A stretch of 64,000 nucleotides of DNA from Heterobasidion occidentale (Eukaryota; Basidiomycota; Agaricomycetes; Russulales; Bondarzewiaceae): the NCBI GenBank assembly GCA_039111635.1, contig JBCAQO010000011.1, positions 372,001-436,000 of the forward strand, read 5' to 3'. The notes under the pieces are model-generated. The model was not told where the DNA came from. It saw nothing but the letters and a program-made list of their open reading frames with translations, and did no database searches. Of this stretch, positions 20,686 through 33,613 are shown in pieces. Each line of letters begins with the position of its first letter. The stretch's first letter is position 1. Position numbers and translations under genes: made by a program.

Positions 20686-22965
20686 AGATATGGCGAGTCG
20701 TGGAGGCCGTCGGTCGCGTCCGCGTTTATAGACGAATAGACCAAGCCTGCTGATGTAATGCGTTTATGTAAAGCTCTGCGGTGCGGGGTAATCTCTGCTC
20801 AGGCGACCCAGGCTCGTATTTATCCCCTCACTCACTCTTCGCCGTCACAACCGCGACCCCCCAGCGCATTTCCCTTTCACATCCAGCTCGCTTCCACCTC
20901 CCGTGACACATTCCCGCTTCAACGTGATCATGGCGTCCTCCGACGCGTTTTCTCCTTCGCTTTGACTCGCGTTTGGTTCCATATATGCCGAGGCGCCGGC
21001 ACCAGTACCGCCTGCCGCAGCCGTCTTTCAGTGGTGTACACAATAGTGCACATAACAACCAGACTCCTCTATCAACTTTCACAACGCTCTTCAGAGCCAT
21101 AACAGCCATGTGATCTTGTTCGGACACAGAGGCAGTGCGTAATTTTCAATGCAAACAGCGAACGGGTCGCCATCGCACGCCCGTTTGCGTGCGACCCGGC
21201 TACACTCCAAGTCGCCGGATGTGGCCCAGGCCCCAGACAGATTGGCAGATAGCCTCCTGCACATTCCAGATAGAACAGCATAGAACTCGAGAAACACAGG
21301 AACACGGTGCCGATGCGAGAAAGCAAAGAGTAGACAGCCAAACTGGGATAGAAGACTCGACCCAGGCAAACGCTAAACTTAGATACCAGATGGGTAAAAC
21401 GCGAGCAATTGCTGTACTCTGTTCGAGTGGGATCGATGCAGGCCAGGACGCTTTGCGGAGATGTGCGAGATGCGAAGCAAGCCTGAATCCGCAAGGTTCA
21501 AGGGTGCACGCATACACGCGCCGTCGTCCGGCTCCTTTACACTTAGAGCAGCTCCTTGACTTTAGAGAAGACGTGCTCGGGTCGTGATTGCAGCGACATT
21601 CCTCCGCAGAAGTGTGTGCTCCGGAGCTCTACATATAAACAGACCATCCTTGAAACAGACGAGCGAGCGAACGAGGAATTGCACAGCGCCACTGAGATTG
21701 TAGTAGACGGAACCTGTAGCCCACGAGCGTCGTCAAGCGTCGTCGAGCATTGAACTAGAGATCTCTTGATCTACGCGGTCCTCGCCCGATCATGCATGAG
21801 AGAACCGTGAACAGAGAAGAACTTTGTCCAGTACACGATGTTGCGCACCGTGAAGGGAAGATCCGTTCCCTTCACGACAAACATTCACATTAAGCAGTAT
21901 CGGCAAACCGTACCGCAGCCTAATTCCGAGGAAAGCATCTCAGATTCAAGGGAGCAAAAGACAGACAGATAGACGAATGGGCCTGATGAAGTTCGTCCAC
22001 TTGGTGTGCATTGAGGTTCAAAGTCTAGAGTACATGCGTTCTTGTGCCGAGTTCTCCGGTGCTCCAGGCTCCAGAGCGCACTCCAGAGGCAACACGAATG
22101 GGGCGCGATGGTGGATATGTCTCGGCGTAGCACCACTGAATTTTCAATGGTGTCCGGTGAAGCTCCAAGGAACGGGGATGTCGTGGCGAGACGTGGCAAG
22201 TCGTGTTGATAGTGGGCCCCGCATCATGCAACGCACCCTGGGCTTGATGCACATGCAGTCCGATCCACAAGCCTTCATCGTGGTGGCAGTCTGGCAGATG
22301 GAGTACAAGACTACGCACATAGATCGAGAACGATGAATGATGTCAAAATACTACTGTCCTCAGAAGACTCACAAGGATACTCACCTGTCCATCCGGGAGG
22401 TGCGGCGAACCAGGTAGGTCAATGTTTGCGAGTATCCTATGTACCATGAGCAACGTCGGAAATTCGCCGAAATGCGCTCCTCGCATAGAAATTCCTCGTT
22501 ACCGCTACCGCAGCGATCCAGCCAAGGCTTCATTCCCAGTGAAAACCCGATATTGCGAGATCGAACCAGAACGAGTGAGAACTCCCTGTGTCTCATGAGA
22601 TAGTACGGTAGAGCGTGGTCTAACACTAGTCTCTCTGTATCGACCAGTTGCGATTGTTTGGCGAAAGTCGGATGTTATATAATCAAATAGTCTTTGAAAT
22701 TTTTTCTTACGACGAGACAACTCGCGGCTGCATTCGTGCTCTTTCAAGTTTCTACAAGTCGTACCTCCAGAGTTCCAATGCTATCAAGAACTTTGATCTT
22801 TTGAAACATCGGGTGCTAACAGAATCTTGTAGAGCCATTGGTGCACGGCTCGAGCTTCATCCTGTCATCGATGGAATCAGATCATGAACAGATCCATATT
22901 TCCTCTGCACGCACACCCAGACAACACCGGCAATAGCAGCAGCGGCAGCAACGTTACTTTCACCG
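20686..22965. other. Long intergenic stretch, no gene recognised
   Basis: Contains the promoter of the CNNM-type gene at its left end. Frames on both strands are short, overlap each other and show no domain. The right end (22920-22965) is rich in GCA/CAG triplets interrupted by mobile element copy 2. Confidence 0.4.
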
Positions 22966-23693
22966 CATCAGCAAACCTGTAACCGGTCCCAGCCAGTCCC
23001 AGAGCCCCAGATACTCCCAGATGCTTAGGTCATCTAGGGACATCTAGCTAGATGTCTGTGTATGCCCAGATCTAGACAGATAAGGTGCTCTATCAATAAG
23101 CTGACTAGGAGGACATTTTTGGAAGGCATTGTTTGTAATGTCAGTGCTGCTTCAAATTTTTTCAATACAAGAGCTGAGAAGAAAATTCCCAGTAATGTAC
23201 CAGACTGTCATTGGTGCTATCTGTTGAATATCAGCTTGCTAGTGGTATTGATATACTTTCCTATATCATAGCTCTCAAATGATGTATCATATGCCATCAT
23301 TCTTCCATGAATAGATGCTAAAAATGCGAAAATAGATGTCACCTCACTGAGTTCAGGCATCCCAAAATTCTTTCAAGTCTCAAAAAGCTTGTTATAAGCA
23401 AAATGTTGTTAAGGAATATCATGGTCATATAGTGGAGTGGATAATTGTGGTCTTAACATTGCTTACAGCTGGTGAATGATTCAAGAGGTTCTGGGTTCAA
23501 TTCCTGCACAGTGAAGATTGATTTTTGCAGCCGTCCTATTAACGACAATTATCTAATCATTTCCATATATGGTGCATCCAGACATATCTGTCCAGACACC
23601 GGTGTGTCTGTCTAATCGGGGACTTGCTAGAGGCATCTGGGGGCCTAGGAGTGTCTGTCCAGGTTGGTACAGACACTTTCCAGTTTGCTGATG
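22966..23693 (+). mobile_element. Non-autonomous mobile element, copy 2 (728 bases)
   Basis: Second copy of the element at 8555-9283, in the same orientation, with one substitution and one T fewer. The same CATCAGCAAAC terminal inverted repeats are present. At this copy the repeat extends to 14 bases because the flanks happen to read CCG and CGG. Box A-like motif at 23430-23440 and box B at 23494-23504. It lies inside a GCA/CAG triplet-rich tract. Confidence 0.8.
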
Positions 23694-24887
23694 CGGCACC
23701 AGTAGCAGCAGCAACCACAACAGCAGTGGCAACAACCACAACGGCAGCAGCGGCGGCAGCAGCAGCAGCAGTGCCGGCAGCAGTTACCTCAGGTAACACT
23801 GTCGACTTCGACTCCTTCGATGATGTACTAACTTCTTACCATGCTTAGCATCAGAACCGAGGAGTTAGATCTGCACGCCAAATGCTTCTTCATCTGCACA
23901 AGCATCAAAAGTTCCTGCTTACCGGATGAGGGGTGTTGGTAACGGAGTTCTATGCATAGGGAAGCAACTCGTCGCAAGGTATGTGATCTACTCTCTACTG
24001 TGTATGCAGTGCTGCCGCACACATAATAGCATCGCACACAGAAACATATGTGCATGACAATGGAAAGAACAATTTCCGAAAGGGACAACCAATGAATTCA
24101 ATGCCTACTGGTCCGAACTTTCTTCAGACGAGCTCGCGGTATGTTCTCATTGATTTTATTAGATCTTGAACTTAATATACATTGAAATCTATAGGTATAT
24201 GACCGTCTTGAGCAAGAACAGGTGTGTCATAGTATAACTATTGAAACTATATACTAATCCTGTTCAATCCTCCTAGAAAGCAAAGGCCAGGCAGTTGTGA
24301 CACAGAGCTTGGACTACCTGGGTCGAGGAGGGGCGACATTGTTAGATGGGATTCAAGGTGGTGAGATCCTTGGTGGTGGGTGTTTTGATGTCATTCGAGG
24401 ACATTAGATAGCAGGTATGTGATAGATCGATAGGGTTAGATTCAAGTAGATATGTTGTTGATGTCGATAGATATTCACCTATGTGATGAGATATGGATAG
24501 ATATGGCTAAATTTTGAACGCACCAGAACTAATTTGAGAATCGACCCAAGTCGATACAGATAGATCCCAGAACATTAGGTTTGATTTGAGCTCGGCTCAG
24601 TGCGATACGAGTTGTTCACGTTCGATCAAAATGAGACTTTTATAACCAGATCTACTCATATATCCTTGTCCGTTCTCGCTCATTCTGGTTAGATCTCGCA
24701 ATATCGGGTTTTCACTGGGCTTCATTCTTAGGAGATGCCCGACGCAAAAGCTGCATCGAGGTCGGGCCGGCGCAGGGGTTGTTCAATGCAACATGTATGT
24801 AATGGAGGAGAAGATGCAGGCCCAGCCAGATGCCCACGACGGGTACAACAATGTCATTTCATAACACAACTGGGTCAATGAACATCA
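23694..24887. other. Triplet-rich and AT-rich remnant, possible broken gene
   Basis: Immediately right of element copy 2 a plus-strand frame encodes an Ala/Thr homopolymeric tract (to about 23795), then NTVDFDSFDDVLTSYHA and a stop at 23846-23848. Further right, short coding-like pieces separated by plausible introns can be read (for example NEFNAYWSELSSDELA near 24090). I recognise no family. This may be a gene disrupted by the element, or an old relic. From 24400 to 24887 nothing is seen. Confidence 0.3.
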
Positions 24888-24967
24888 TCGGATATGGTGT
24901 AACGGCTAACATTGCCGCCTCTCACTTTGGAACGCGGCAGCTCGGGGTTCGATTCCCCGTATCCGAA
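24888..24967 (+). tRNA. tRNA-Glu(CUC) with 8-base intron
   Basis: The acceptor stem TCGGATA/TATCCGA (24888-24894/24960-24966) is perfect and the discriminator is A. The T arm is CGGGG-TTCGATT-CCCCG. The anticodon stem GCCGC/GCGGC flanks a loop with CTC at 24921-24923. The loop is enlarged by an eight-base intron, CTTTGGAA (24925-24932), one base 3' of the anticodon, the canonical site. The D arm GGTGTAACGGCTAACAT matches its sister tRNA-Glu at 43650-43730. Confidence 0.93.
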
Positions 24968-25166
24968 TCTGTTGCAACGAGCAGAAGATTTTTGTGAGCA
25001 TGTATATACCCATCCCGCCGATGGTAGATCCTCATGCACAGTGTGGAATTCTGGGTCGATAGCTTTTGTAGGAAGCGTTGAAACCAGCATGAAAAGCAGC
25101 AGCTCGATGTAGCCAGGCCAGGCCATGTACGCATAAAAATCGTCGAGCACAACATGCACCTCAGTA

Positions 25167-28100
25167 TCATACATTGTCCTCCGGCCCGTCCTCGATCATC
25201 TTCGCGTAGTCTTCGTAGCTCGCGAACGTCGGCAGCGAGCGGCGCTTCTTCCTCTGGCTCTTGCCCTTGCCCTCGCCCTCGTCCGCACGCTTCCGCTTCC
25301 CACCCGCAGAGGCGCCGTCGTCGAAGCCCGCCCACTCCTCCTCGGCCGCGCTCCCGGCGTCCGAGCCGTCGTACTCGACGAGTCCGGCGGGGTTGTCGAC
25401 CTCGTCCAAGTCGAGCAGGTCCTCCGCGTCCGAAGCCTCAACAAGAGAGAAGGCTTCGTCGTCCTCGGCCCGCGCGGCGCCCGCCATGTCCTCGTCTTCA
25501 TCGTCCTCGTTGTCCTCGAGCTCAACGCCGCTTCCGTCCTCGCTGTCATCGTCGAGCCCCAACGGCAGCTCGTCGCTGTCCTCTATCAGGTCGTCGTCGA
25601 CGTCCCCGCCCTTCAGCTCTGGCATGGACGCTTTCATGGCCTAACACGGCGTACGCACGCGAGAATTTTTTTTTTCAAAAGAAAGAAAAAGTCAGTCACA
25701 TTCGCTCGCGTCCAAAGCCAGATCCTGAATCCTGATCGCCGCACCTTCCAGATCTCCGCCTCGTCCGCATCGCTGTCCTCCTCGTCCTCATCCACGCCCT
25801 CGTCATCCGCACCCGCATCCTCCCCGTCCTCCTCCTCATCGCCCTCCTCCTCAGACGCCTCCTCCGCGTCCGAATCGTCCTTCCTGTGCTTCCGCTTATC
25901 CGCCTTGGCCGCCTTCGCCTTCTCCCGCTCGTGCTTCTGCGAGAAATACTGGTGGAAGAACATCTACATGATTCGCGCCGCGTCAGTCCCCCCAAAAGAC
26001 CTACACCAAGAGCGCGCCACTCACCTGGTCGGCGGGCACGCTCCCCACGCCGCGCCTCCACCACCCGTCCTCATTCACCGGCGCCTCCTGCGCCTCGCCG
26101 CGCACCCTGCGCACGCCCTCGACGTCGCCTGCCGTGGCGGACGGCTGCATCGCGCTAGAGCCCTTCGGCCGCGCCTTCTTCGGGTTCTTGAACACGAAGC
26201 GGTCGAGGAAGTGCGCGAGCGTGTGCAGCGCGAGGTCCGGGCTCGTCGTGAGCGGCCGCCGCGCGAGCAGCTGGCGCGCGAGGAGGGAGATCGTCGGGTG
26301 CGCGTGGTGCAGGAGGGGAAGCTGCGGGGCGATAAATAGATAGAGAAAGAAACGGGACGAAGATGAGCGAGTGAGTGAGTTCGTCGGTTGGGGGAGGCGC
26401 GCGCGGCGAGGATCACTGACCAGTTCCCAGAGCGGCGACGCGGACGCGTGCGCGTATTGCGGGTCCCGCTTGCGGGGATCGTATTTCTGCGCTTCACCGT
26501 CGGTCGACGAAGCCGCCACGGGCGCCGGCTTGTCGATCATAGATCTCAGCCCGGGCGCCGTATTGAACAGCTGATCCAAACGCCAAACACCAGCCATCAG
26601 CGGCCCGGCGCAAGCCCCACGAACACATGGGGAGAGGGGGGGAAACGCACCTCGCCGAGCAACCACAGCCCGCCGGCTACGAACTCCGCGCCGCCGAACC
26701 CGCCCACGAGCACCTGACAGAAGCGCTTCACGAACGCGCGCACGCGCTCGGCGTCCGCGTCGCCCTTGACGCTCTTGAACAGCAGGTTGAGGTACATCGC
26801 CTGCTTCGAGGACGCGTACAGCCGGAAGTCCAGCAGCGTGTTGTACAGCGTGCGGAAGTAGCGCGATGCGACCGCCGCCGCCGCGGAGGCGCCGTCGGCC
26901 GCCGAGGTGGAGGGGGCGGAGGTGGAGAGCGAGGCGAGGATGTGCTGGATGAGCGTCAGTGCTTGCAGCGCGATGTTGAACGTCGAGGTGTGCGTGATGA
27001 GGAAGAGCGTGTCCATATGCCGCTGGAACCTGCACACAGCGCGCACGCGCGGCGATCAGCGTCGCCGACCCACAAAAAAAAGACAAAAGGGGACACGCGG
27101 ACACGCACTCGACGTCGGCGCCGCCGAAGCGCGCGAAGGGCATCGCGCGGTTGACGCCGGTCAGGATCGCGCTGACGAGGCGCGAGTTCGCGTCCTGCAC
27201 CTCCGCGAAGCCCGCCGCGCCCTGCACCTCCTTCGCCCCCGCCCGCGTCTTCGCCTTCGCCTTGCCCTTCCCGTACTCCCTCTTCCCCCGCTTCCCCACC
27301 TCTCCCTCTCCCTCCGCGTCCTTGTCCTCGTCCTTCGCGCCGGGCTCGTCCGCGGGCTCAGGGACGCTCCGCTCGCCGACGACCTCCCTGAAGATCTGGA
27401 AGTACACGTCCATGAGCATCCGCGCGGCCTTGCGGTCCTCCTCGGACGTGCTGAGCACGATCTGGTTGAACGTGATCGCGGCGTAGTACCGCGCATGCAG
27501 GTTCCACGCGCTCTTCTCCGGGGCCTTTTCCTTCGCCTTCGTCTTTGCATTCGCCTTTGCTTTTTGCCCCTCGGCGGCGTCGTCGAAGCGGATGTGGGTG
27601 CGCGGCTTCGCGGCGGGGGCCGCGGTGAGCGAGGACGCGGCGGCGGAGGAGCCGACGGGGCGCATGACGAGCGCGGTGGTCTCGCGAATGACGATGGATT
27701 TCATGACGGGGTGCGTCTGGAGGAGCTGCAGGATGTGGTACGATGCGCGGGAGCACACGGATTTTTCGGCGTCGCCCTAAAAATAAAACATAGAAAGGAG
27801 GATCAGGACCAGGTCAGCGCGAAGATTTAGGGTTTGAGGTGGGATGGGGGGAGAGACAGACCAGCTTGTTGACGAGCAGCCGGAGGAGATTGTGTTCCTG
27901 CTCCGGTTTTTCGCGGAGGAGGTTGAAGATGAGGGACAGCGCCTGGGTGCGGACGTACGCGAGTGTATCGAGCGAGAGCGCCTATAGAAGGATAACACGA
28001 CAGTCAGCGTGCGCGAGATGCGAATGAGAAGTTACGCACCTCGAGGGTCTGCAACAGCGCAAAGAAGTACTTCTTCAGCCAGTCTTCAAAGTACCACACC

Positions 28101-29263
28101 AGCAAGTGCCGGTCGGTGACGTCCGGATGGAGGAGGGGCTGGTCGCGGAAGTACCTTCGGAGCGAGCGGTGAGACAGGCACTCATCGGGGACCATTGGAC
28201 GAGCAGGGACTCACTTGAGCTTTCTGCCGGGTGCGCCGCCACCGACCCACCAATCGACGATCGCACGCGCCGCCTTCAACCTTTCGTCCCTCCCCCCGCC
28301 TCCGCCTCCGCCTTTCCCGTCCTTCGCCCCGCCGCCGCCGCCGCCGCTCCGTCCCCTCTCTGCCATGCCCTTCAGGACGTCGAGCCCGCGGGTGTTGTGC
28401 AGCGGCGAGCTCTGCACCATGAGTGTGAGCGCGCTGAGGCGATCGCTGAGGGTCCCGGACGCGAGGATGGTCTTGAGGAAGGCGTGGTCGGACGAGGACG
28501 AGAGGAGCGCGGCGTTCGGGGACGCCGCGAAGCCCGCGAGCTCGGCGGCGTGGAGGTCCGCGGCACGCTTGGCGAGAGAGGCGATTTGGGCGGCGGTGGG
28601 GACGGGGACGGGGACGGCGGTGGGAGGGGAGAGGGGCGGGACGAGGGAGTACCAGTCTGGGGTGGGTTGGACGAGGAGTTTGGAGTTTTTGGGGGGCGGG
28701 GGGAGGGTCGTGGTCGTGGTCGTAGACGAGGGAGTCGGGAGGGGTGCAGCGGGTGCAGCGGGCGTGGATGTGGACGGGCTCGGTTTCGGGTCGGCCATTT
28801 TTTGTGGTTGCTGCGGCTGCCGCTGCTTTTTGACCGCGACTTTGGTGGGGGCGGTGACCGTCGCGCGCACATCTTTTGCGGCCCCCTCCTTCGTTTTTGA
28901 CTTCTTTGGCTTCGCCGGCGCGTCCCGCGGCTGAGAAGCGGGCGCGTCGTCGCCGTTGGCGAAGTTGAGCTCTTTGAGGAACTTGGTCACGTCTTTCGCG
29001 AGGCCGGCCTTGGGGAGCGCAGCACTGTGGATTGAACATCACGAAGGGGAGACGAGGGTGCAACTCACGTCCTGCTTGCCGTCTCCGTGCAAGGGCTGCT
29101 CGCCGTCCCGCACGTCGTGTATGAGGTCCATGTCGGCGTCGGTGCCGCCGAGAGCGATGACGGTTTTCCTGAGGACATCGTGGGAGACGTCCTTGCGCCT
29201 TGTCGATGAAGAGGAGGCGACTAGGCGGGCCTTTTCGCCCTTGTCTTTGCGGATGCGGGCCAT
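25167..29263 (-). CDS. MAK21: MAK21/NOC1 ribosome biogenesis factor (CBF/Mak21 family)
   Basis: Noc1/Mak21 pairs with Noc2 in nucleolar 90S and pre-60S particles and is needed for 60S subunit export. The start at 29263 gives MARIRKDKGEKARL. After a Pro/Ala/Lys-rich N-terminal third come DERLKAARAIVDWWVGG, YFRDQPLLHPDVTDRHLLVW, KYFFALLQTLE, RTQALSLIFNLLREKPEQEH, SYHILQLLQTHPVMKSIVIR and WNLHARYYAAITFNQIVLS. The CBF domain follows (TLFLITHTSTFNIALQAL, FRTLYNTLLDFRL, QAMYLNLLFKSVKGD) with ISLLARQLLARRPL and MFFHQYFSQKHE. The tail is strongly acidic and ends in a Lys/Arg cluster and EDGPEDNV. Roughly ten short introns interrupt it. The locus is very GC-rich, so all long plus-strand frames here are shadows. 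Confidence 0.9.
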
Positions 29264-31031
29264 GGAGGAAGGAACGGGCGGAGGGAATGCCAAAATTTGG
29301 CCGAGGTCGCCGGTCTGTCGCCGGTCGGCTCGGCGCGGGCCGGTCACGGTCTGCCGTGCGCATCACACATGTGACCGTCGAGTCGGACCGAGTCGCGGTC
29401 TGGCTTCGTGCGCGGGCGAGAGCAAAGACATCCCGCATGCATGACATTATTTATCGCTGAAAAATCGAGCACTTAACAATTGGTGGTCGAGGTCGTTACT
29501 TGTAAGGGTTACTCATTAGTTTAGACGAGGTCTATGGCCATACTCAGTAGTTTCCCACGTGGTCCGGCACGTTGCTCCTTCACAGTACTCTTTACTTTCA
29601 AGTTTGTTACCCGTGATTTCTCTCATCTTCAACTGCTCAGACGCATGAAACAATCATAGCCCTTCCTCAAAGCAGGCTCAAAGAAGCAAATTTCCTGAAT
29701 ATTCACATGTAAAAGCAGCCTAACTGATGCATGCCGAGAATCTGGCCGGAGGACTTGAGAAATTTTGGTCTTGCGGGCACAGACAAGTGGGCTAAAATTG
29801 GGGGAAAATATTTTTATATTTGTGGTTTTGAAAAGATACATTATTTCGGATATCCATCAAGAATTTGACGCAGGACGAAGTATGACACAAGTGAGCAGGA
29901 GTAATGAGTACAGACTAAGACTGGAGCATGTGATCACGTGAGCACCGGGGACCACCGTGTAAGAACTATTGCGTTCGATTTTTCAACGAAAAAAGAACTC
30001 ATACGCATGCTCTTCGACGGACGCTCTCCCCCGCCCCCGGTCCGACTCCCCGGCCAGTCCTTCTCCGTAGAATGCACACGGCCCCGGCCTACAACGATCA
30101 CCAGTCGCGCATCACTCAGCATCACCCTGTCCGCCACCGTCCACGCTGCTCCCGACGCTGGTCCCCCCCAATCGCTCCACGCGGCAACCACACATTGCAC
30201 GAACCACCGCGCATCATCCCTCTTGCAATGACGGACGCGATGACCGTACACTGCTGATGGCCGCCCCACCCCGAACTCCAATAGGCAGCCCGTTCGCAGC
30301 TTCGGTCCCCCACGGCCCTCCCACCCCAGCTGCATTTCTGGACGGCTATCTCGGCGGCAGTTCGCTCTGGGCGCGCTGCCAGCGTCGTGCGAGGCACCGG
30401 GCGACAGCACATACGGATTTACACGGCGAGTGCTACTGCCAGTTACATGTTTTGTTTCTCATACACGGTTGAAACGGATGCAATGTTGCAGCTGGCCAAT
30501 GTCGCGCCCTGGCGCTTGACCGAAACTCGTCGCGGGCTCTGCGCAGCTGTCGTGCCGAACTCTCCGAGACCCGTCGAAAGGAGTTGGCGAGTGAACGTGC
30601 TTGCCAATCTGCCATTACGGACGCAGGGCACAAATCGATGGGCGGCGCCCGCCTCCGCGCGCCCCACCCTCAGGGCCCCCATGCGCGACGACACTTTCTG
30701 GAGGTGGAGGGCGGGGCTGGGCGGGGGGTCCCGACCGTCGGCCGCCCAACACCGCAGTTTGCAGGGGGTCTGGCCGATCTGTGGGGGAGGTATAGAGTCT
30801 TTGTCAGCAGTCGCAAGCTCCGTCGACGACGATCGAGAGGCGCTGTTGTGTGTGCCGAGCGCCGGAGCAGCGGGAGTTGTCCTAGCGCGCGCATGACATC
30901 ATCGCTCCCCGCGACCGGTTCAAAAGCCCGCAGTCCTCATCGTTCAGCCAGCCTTTTTTTCGCCTGCGATCCCGCGCATTGTCTGCCTATTTTCCCCGGC
31001 GTCGCGGCCATCGTACAGTGCAAATAAAAAG
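29264..31031. other. Intergenic between divergent genes, no gene recognised
   Basis: The left half (29450-29930) is AT-rich and the right half GC-rich. No coding frame with a domain was seen. The right end should hold the promoter of the sugar transporter. Confidence 0.4.
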
Positions 31032-33613
31032 ATGGCCTTGTTCTACGCGTGAGTCCTTCCTTCCTTCCTGCCCTCTCCCCCCTCCATACACCCACCCGCG
31101 GATCTTACACGACTTGACGATCTCATCCCATCATGTTCTACAGACAAGGCGTGCCCATAGGGTATGTCGCCATCATGTTGGCCTTGGTGGCCTCCATGGG
31201 AGGTGTACGTCTTCTCTCGCGCAATTGCTCTCGCCGATCTGTCGTTCGCTAACTCTTCTTCCATCTCACACAGTTCATCTTCGGTGTACGTATACCCCAC
31301 AGCGAGTCTCCCCAGACCGCGCCGACTGACTGACGCGACCTGTCCGTGTACTGTACTAGTATGACACGGGCCAGATCTCCGACATCCTGCTCATGCCCGA
31401 CTTTCTCCTCCGCTTCGCCCAATGCCAAACCCCGGGCGTCCTCGACACCTGCAAATTCAGCGTCGTGCGCGAGGGCCTCATCGTCGCGCTCCTCTCCATC
31501 GGCACCCTCATCGGCGCCCTCGTCGGTGCCCCGTAAGCACTCCCCTCCCCTCCCCTCCCCTCCCCTTCCCACCCCTGTCCTCTCGGACGCTTATTTTGCC
31601 CTGCGCCCGTGCAGAACCGCGGACTTCCTCGGCCGCCGCCGCGCGATGCAAGTCGAGTGCACGGTCTTCATCATCGGCGTCATCATCCAGATCACGACCT
31701 TCTCTGCCTGGGCCCAGTTCGCCGTCGGGCGCCTCATCAGCGGCTTCGGCGTCGGCGCGCTCAGCGCCGCGGTGCCCATGTACCAGGCCGAGACCGCGCC
31801 CGCGCAGATCCGCGGCACCCTGACGTGCGTCTCCTGTTCTCATCTTGCTGCGCTCTCCGGAGGCTGATGCATCGTCGGGGGGATTATCAGCGCAACGTAC
31901 CAGCTCTTCATCACGTTCGGTATTTTGGTTGCGTGTACGTCACTTGTTGATGGAGTGCTCTTTTTGTGGAACGCGTGTTCACTCCTGCCGTCTTGATTTA
32001 CCAGACTGCATCTCCATCGGGACGCGCTCGCTGTCCGGCGCCAGCTCATGGCGCGCCGTCGTGGGCATCGGCCTCATCTGGCCCGCGATGCTCATGGTCG
32101 GTATCCAATTCATGCCCGAGTCCCCACGGTAAGCGCCCCTCTCGCTCCCCACCCCTCGCCGCCGCATCCGCTCACACACGCGTTCCATCCCTCGCGCCGC
32201 CGCCGCAAGATGGCTCGCAGCGCACGGCCGCCTCGCCGAGGCGCGCATCGCGATCGCGCGCGTGCGCGGCGTGCCGGCGGAGGAGGCCGACGCGCACTAC
32301 GTCATCCAGCGCGAGGTCGAGGAGATCCAGAACAAGGTCGAGTACGAGTCGAAGGTCCGCGGCGGCTGGCTCGACTGCTTCCGGGTGCAGAACAAGACGC
32401 TGTACCGCACGCTCCTCGGTGCGTCTCCTCCAGCCGGTATATTTTTCCAGATCGCGTACGATTATTCGGGGTGTTGTAGGGATGGCGCTGCAGAGCCTGC
32501 AGCAGCTGACGGGCGCGAACTATTTCTTCTACTACGGCGCGACGATCTTCCAGTCCGTCGGCATCCAGGACTCGTTCGTCACGCAGATCATCCTCGGCGC
32601 GGTCAACTTTGTGTGCACGTTCGGCGGCCTGTACGTCATGGAGCGGGTGCGCGTCTTCTTGCTACACATGCGTCTTGTCAGAGGCTGACCTCTCGCGGAT
32701 AGTTTGGGCGCAGGGTGCCGCTGATCGTGGGCGGGCTGTGGCAGAGCGCGTGGCTGTTCGTGTTTGCGGCTGCGGGGACGGCGAAGGTCCCTTCGGAGAA
32801 CCCAGGGATCGGAAAACGTGCGTTTTTCTCTACTTTTTACGCTGCCGTTTCTGGGAAGGCTGACCGCCGTGCGCCGCGACAGTCATGATCGTCTCTGCAT
32901 GCATGTTCATCTTCGGCTACGCCATGACGTGGGCTCCGTAAGTCCCCCTCCCCCCCTTCCGTCCAGCTTCGCCTTCTTCGAACCGACCGACTGACGGATG
33001 GATTTCATCCGCTGGCTGGCTGCAGCGGCGTGTGGATCCTGATCGGCGAGACCTTCCCGACGCGCACGCGCGCGAAGCAGGGCGCGATCGCGACGGCGTC
33101 CAACTGGCTGTGGAACTTTTTGCTCGCGTTCTTTACGCCGTTCATCACGCGCAACATCCAGTACCGGTACGGGTTCGTGTTTGCGGGTGCGTGTGCTGTC
33201 TACTCTACCGAGTCGTGGCTGGCGTTGCTGAACTTCGGCGTCATCGTCATCGTCAGCGTGTAACTTGCTGGGCGCGGTCGTGGTGTACTTCTTCCTGTAC
33301 GAGTCGAGCGACATCTCGCTCGAGGGCGTCGACCAGGTGCGTCTCCCGCGCGCGCATCTTCGAAAGACTAACTCAACCCCGGACGCTCACTCGCGTGCCG
33401 TCCCGACAGATGTACAACGACCCGAACTGCAAGCCGTGGACGTCGCGCGCGTGGGCGCCGCCGGGGTACAGCTCGCGCCTGGACCTGATCGAGCAGACGC
33501 GCGCGGCCGAGGCGCACAAGCCGCTCAGCGGCGCGCAGGAGGAGCGCATCGAGAAGGCGTACGATACCGCGGGCGCGGGGCCCTCCACGGGGGACGGCGC
33601 CTACAAGGTCTGA
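31032..33613 (+). CDS. MFS sugar (monosaccharide) transporter
   Basis: A proton/sugar symporter-type permease of the plasma membrane. The start at 31032 gives MALFYA, then [34 protein letters not shown] and [16 protein letters not shown]. It continues with [20 protein letters not shown], the PESPR motif, [41 protein letters not shown] and a cytoplasmic tail ending GDGAYKV. The R-R after TM2, the PESPR site and the [12 protein letters not shown] motif are the sugar-porter signatures. About twelve short introns occur, one tract (31541-31566) being a CCCCT repeat. A 12-base exon encodes FIFG. The intron at about 33187-33260 restores the frame to [16 protein letters not shown]. Confidence 0.9.
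31274..31285 (+). other. Twelve-base microexon of the sugar transporter
   Basis: TTCATCTTCGGT sits between CACACAG and GTACGTAT. It encodes Phe-Ile-Phe-Gly, the residues that normally precede Tyr-Asp-Thr-Gly-Gln in the first membrane segment of sugar porters. Both donors around it read GGT|GTACGT. Confidence 0.8.

Noticed and set aside
24888..24967. Reading the enlarged anticodon loop of tRNA-Glu as a pseudogene
   Set aside because: All stems are perfect and the extra bases sit at the canonical tRNA intron site, as in the sister gene.
26907..27830. 307-codon plus-strand frame inside MAK21
   Set aside because: Composition is Arg/Ala/Glu-biased with no domain, and the minus strand carries the CBF/Mak21 domain.
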